64,000 nt of DNA, from NCBI GenBank assembly GCA_041397625.1, contig JAWKWH010000001.1, positions 1,286,979 through 1,350,978 of the forward strand, given 5' to 3'. Below, in pieces: positions 63,060 to 64,000 of this stretch. The DNA is from JAWKWH01 sp041397625 (GTDB taxonomy: Bacteria > Pseudomonadota > Alphaproteobacteria > Rhizobiales > Rhizobiaceae). The number at the start of each line of letters is the position of its first letter. Positions within the stretch are counted from its first letter, which is position 1. The notes below the pieces were generated by a model that did not search any database, was not told where the DNA came from, and saw only the letters and a program-made list of their open reading frames with translations. The position numbers were made by a program, and so were the translations under genes.

Positions 63060-63536
63060 CTAGCCCGCCTTCACCGCGACCTTTTTTGCTTTCTCGTTCT
63101 TTTCTGCCGGTTTCGGCACGGTAACGTGCAGCACGCCTTTTTTCAGTTCCGCCTCGAGGCTGTCGGCATCGGGAACGAAACCAAGCGGGATGATCCGCTT
63201 GAACGATCCGTAGGACCGTTCGACACGATGCCAGTTCTTGTCTTCCACCTTCTTCTCGGCCTGCTTTTCAGCCGAGATCGTCAGCGAGCCGCCGTCGACG
63301 GTTACCTCCACGTCGTCGCTGTCGAGGCCGGGCAGTTCCGCCGTCACCTCCACCGCGCCGTCGGTCTCAGCCACGTCGATGGCGAAGCCGCGATCGTCCA
63401 GCGCAAACGCAAACGGGCTGTCGGGCAGGCCGGTGGTGAAATTCGAGATGAAGTCGTCCATCTCCTGGCGGAAGCGGCCGAACAGATCGGTCGGTTTTGC
63501 CAGTTCGCCCTTGGTCTTTTGAGGATTGGTGCTCAT
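63060..63536 (-). CDS. Hsp20-family small heat-shock protein
   Basis: About 158 residues with an alpha-crystallin domain from about 50 to 145: VEVTAELPGLDSDDVEVTVDGG, then ISAEKQAEKK, SYGSFKRIIPLGFVPD and the GVLHVTVPKP C-terminal strand. ATG 63536 is preferred because GGAG lies six bases upstream; ATG 63539 is the alternative. A perfect FNR/FixK-type site lies upstream, pointing to induction under low oxygen. Confidence 0.93.
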   Translation of the reverse strand: MSTNPQKTKGELAKPTDLFGRFRQEMDDFISNFTTGLPDSPFAFALDDRGFAIDVAETDGAVEVTAELPGLDSDDVEVTVDGGSLTISAEKQAEKKVEDKNWHRVERSYGSFKRIIPLGFVPDADSLEAELKKGVLHVTVPKPAEKNEKAKKVAVKAG

Positions 63537-63609
63537 CATCGTCTCCTGTCAACGACAATCAGGAAATCCCCCGCCTTCTCATCCATGGCACTTGCGGCCA
63601 CGAACCGCA

Positions 63610-63623
63610 TTGATACTGATCAA
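63610..63623. promoter_or_regulatory. Perfect FNR/FixK-type anaerobox upstream of the Hsp20 gene
   Basis: TTGATACTGATCAA, an exact match to TTGAT-N4-ATCAA. It is centred about 80 bases upstream of the Hsp20 ATG, which fits control of that gene from a promoter in between. It also lies just past the flavin monooxygenase stop and is not inside a coding frame. Confidence 0.75.
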
Positions 63624-63637
63624 CGGACGAGGCCAGG

Positions 63638-64000
63638 TCAACCGCCGCAGGTGGCGTCGAAGCCGTAAAGCCAGTCGAAATCGTGCATCAGGCCCGCGCC
63701 GGAGCGGGCGGCGAGTATCGCGTTGCGCGCCAGCGCGACCGGCCCGGAGGCATGCCATGTGAAGCGATTGAAGGCGCCGCGCCGCACCACGCGGGCGATG
63801 CGCGGCTTGCGCCGGCTCTCGAAACGGGCAAGCGCGGCGGCCGGATCGTCCATCGCGCCGGAAAGGCTGTCGGCTAGCATGGCCGCGTCCTCGATCGCCA
63901 TGGCCGCGCCCTGGGCGGAAAACGGCGTCATGGCGTGCGCCGCATCGCCGATCAGCACCAGCCGTCCGTTCGCGCCGATCCAGGCGCCTTCGTGGGCGAC
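63638..64000 (-). CDS. FAD-dependent monooxygenase (UbiH/salicylate hydroxylase-like), C-terminal part
   Basis: 120 residues of the C-terminus are visible; the N-terminal FAD motif is outside the window. The flavin-binding DG motif reads LVLIGDAAHAMTPFSAQGAAMAIEDA, typical of class A flavin monooxygenases. The rest (RFESRRKPRIARVVRRGAFNRFTWHASG) matches the 2-polyprenyl-6-methoxyphenol/3-hydroxybenzoate group. The substrate is unknown. It is read leftward towards the Hsp20 gene. Confidence 0.9.
   Translation of the reverse strand, partial: VAHEGAWIGANGRLVLIGDAAHAMTPFSAQGAAMAIEDAAMLADSLSGAMDDPAAALARFESRRKPRIARVVRRGAFNRFTWHASGPVALARNAILAARSGAGLMHDFDWLYGFDATCGG

Overview
The window is about 64 kb of a GC-rich alphaproteobacterial chromosome, most likely from the Hyphomicrobiales (rhizobial/Phyllobacteriaceae-like). 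The evidence is the gene content and order: lptD-lptG-lptF opposite pepA-holC, purN-purM followed by a CDP-alcohol phosphatidyltransferase, a PerM-type permease and hdaA, an NDUFS4-type complex I accessory subunit, the general L-amino acid importer aapJQMP, and an Omp25-like barrel. No phage, plasmid or CRISPR structure is visible. Genes are dense, with many ATGA overlaps and several GTG/TTG starts.

Layout. 1-13.4 kb is housekeeping: LPS export (lptD partial, lptG, lptF), leucyl aminopeptidase and DNA polymerase III chi, a methyltransferase, a GST, a small membrane protein, and a reverse operon of ABC-F ATPase, crotonase, HAD hydrolase and aldo/keto reductase, then a TIGR02466-type oxygenase. 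13.76-35.75 kb is an accessory catabolic block (below). 36.15-55 kb returns to housekeeping: DinB-like protein, GST, ndk, a PAS-GGDEF-EAL protein, moaE-moaD-pgsA-uvrC, a pteridine-reductase-like SDR, a Ca2+/Na+ antiporter, an outer-membrane barrel, a GST, RNase T2 with a small secreted partner, a one-subunit molybdopterin oxidoreductase, purine synthesis, and hdaA. 55-64 kb holds tRNA-Pro(UGG), the NDUFS4-like gene, tRNA-Arg(UCU), metC-like, two tandem AapJ-type binding proteins, aapQMP, a small heat-shock protein behind a perfect FNR/FixK-type box, and the 3' end of a flavin monooxygenase.

The accessory block is the most interesting part. A ten-gene leftward operon (aldehyde dehydrogenase, a complete peptide/opine-type ABC importer, an SDR, an acetoacetate-decarboxylase-family protein, a histidinol-dehydrogenase paralogue and another SDR) diverges from a GntR/FCD regulator. 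The regulator is followed by an aminotransferase, an SDR-like protein without the usual Tyr/Lys pair, an alpha/beta hydrolase and an M20 amidohydrolase. Beyond a decayed IS3-type transposase lie a cyclase/isatin-hydrolase-family enzyme, a divergent SDR, and a second importer of the NMT1/ThiY type. AT-rich near-palindromes resembling TTTGTATRCAAA occur in all four promoter regions of the block, which suggests a single GntR regulon. I read this as a pathway that imports and degrades a nitrogen-containing (amide, carbamoyl or lactam-like) compound through alcohol/aldehyde oxidation and transamination. The substrate cannot be named from sequence alone.

Gene starts were adjusted by ribosome-binding site and family N-terminus. 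Database comparison was not possible, so all assignments rest on motif and family recognition.
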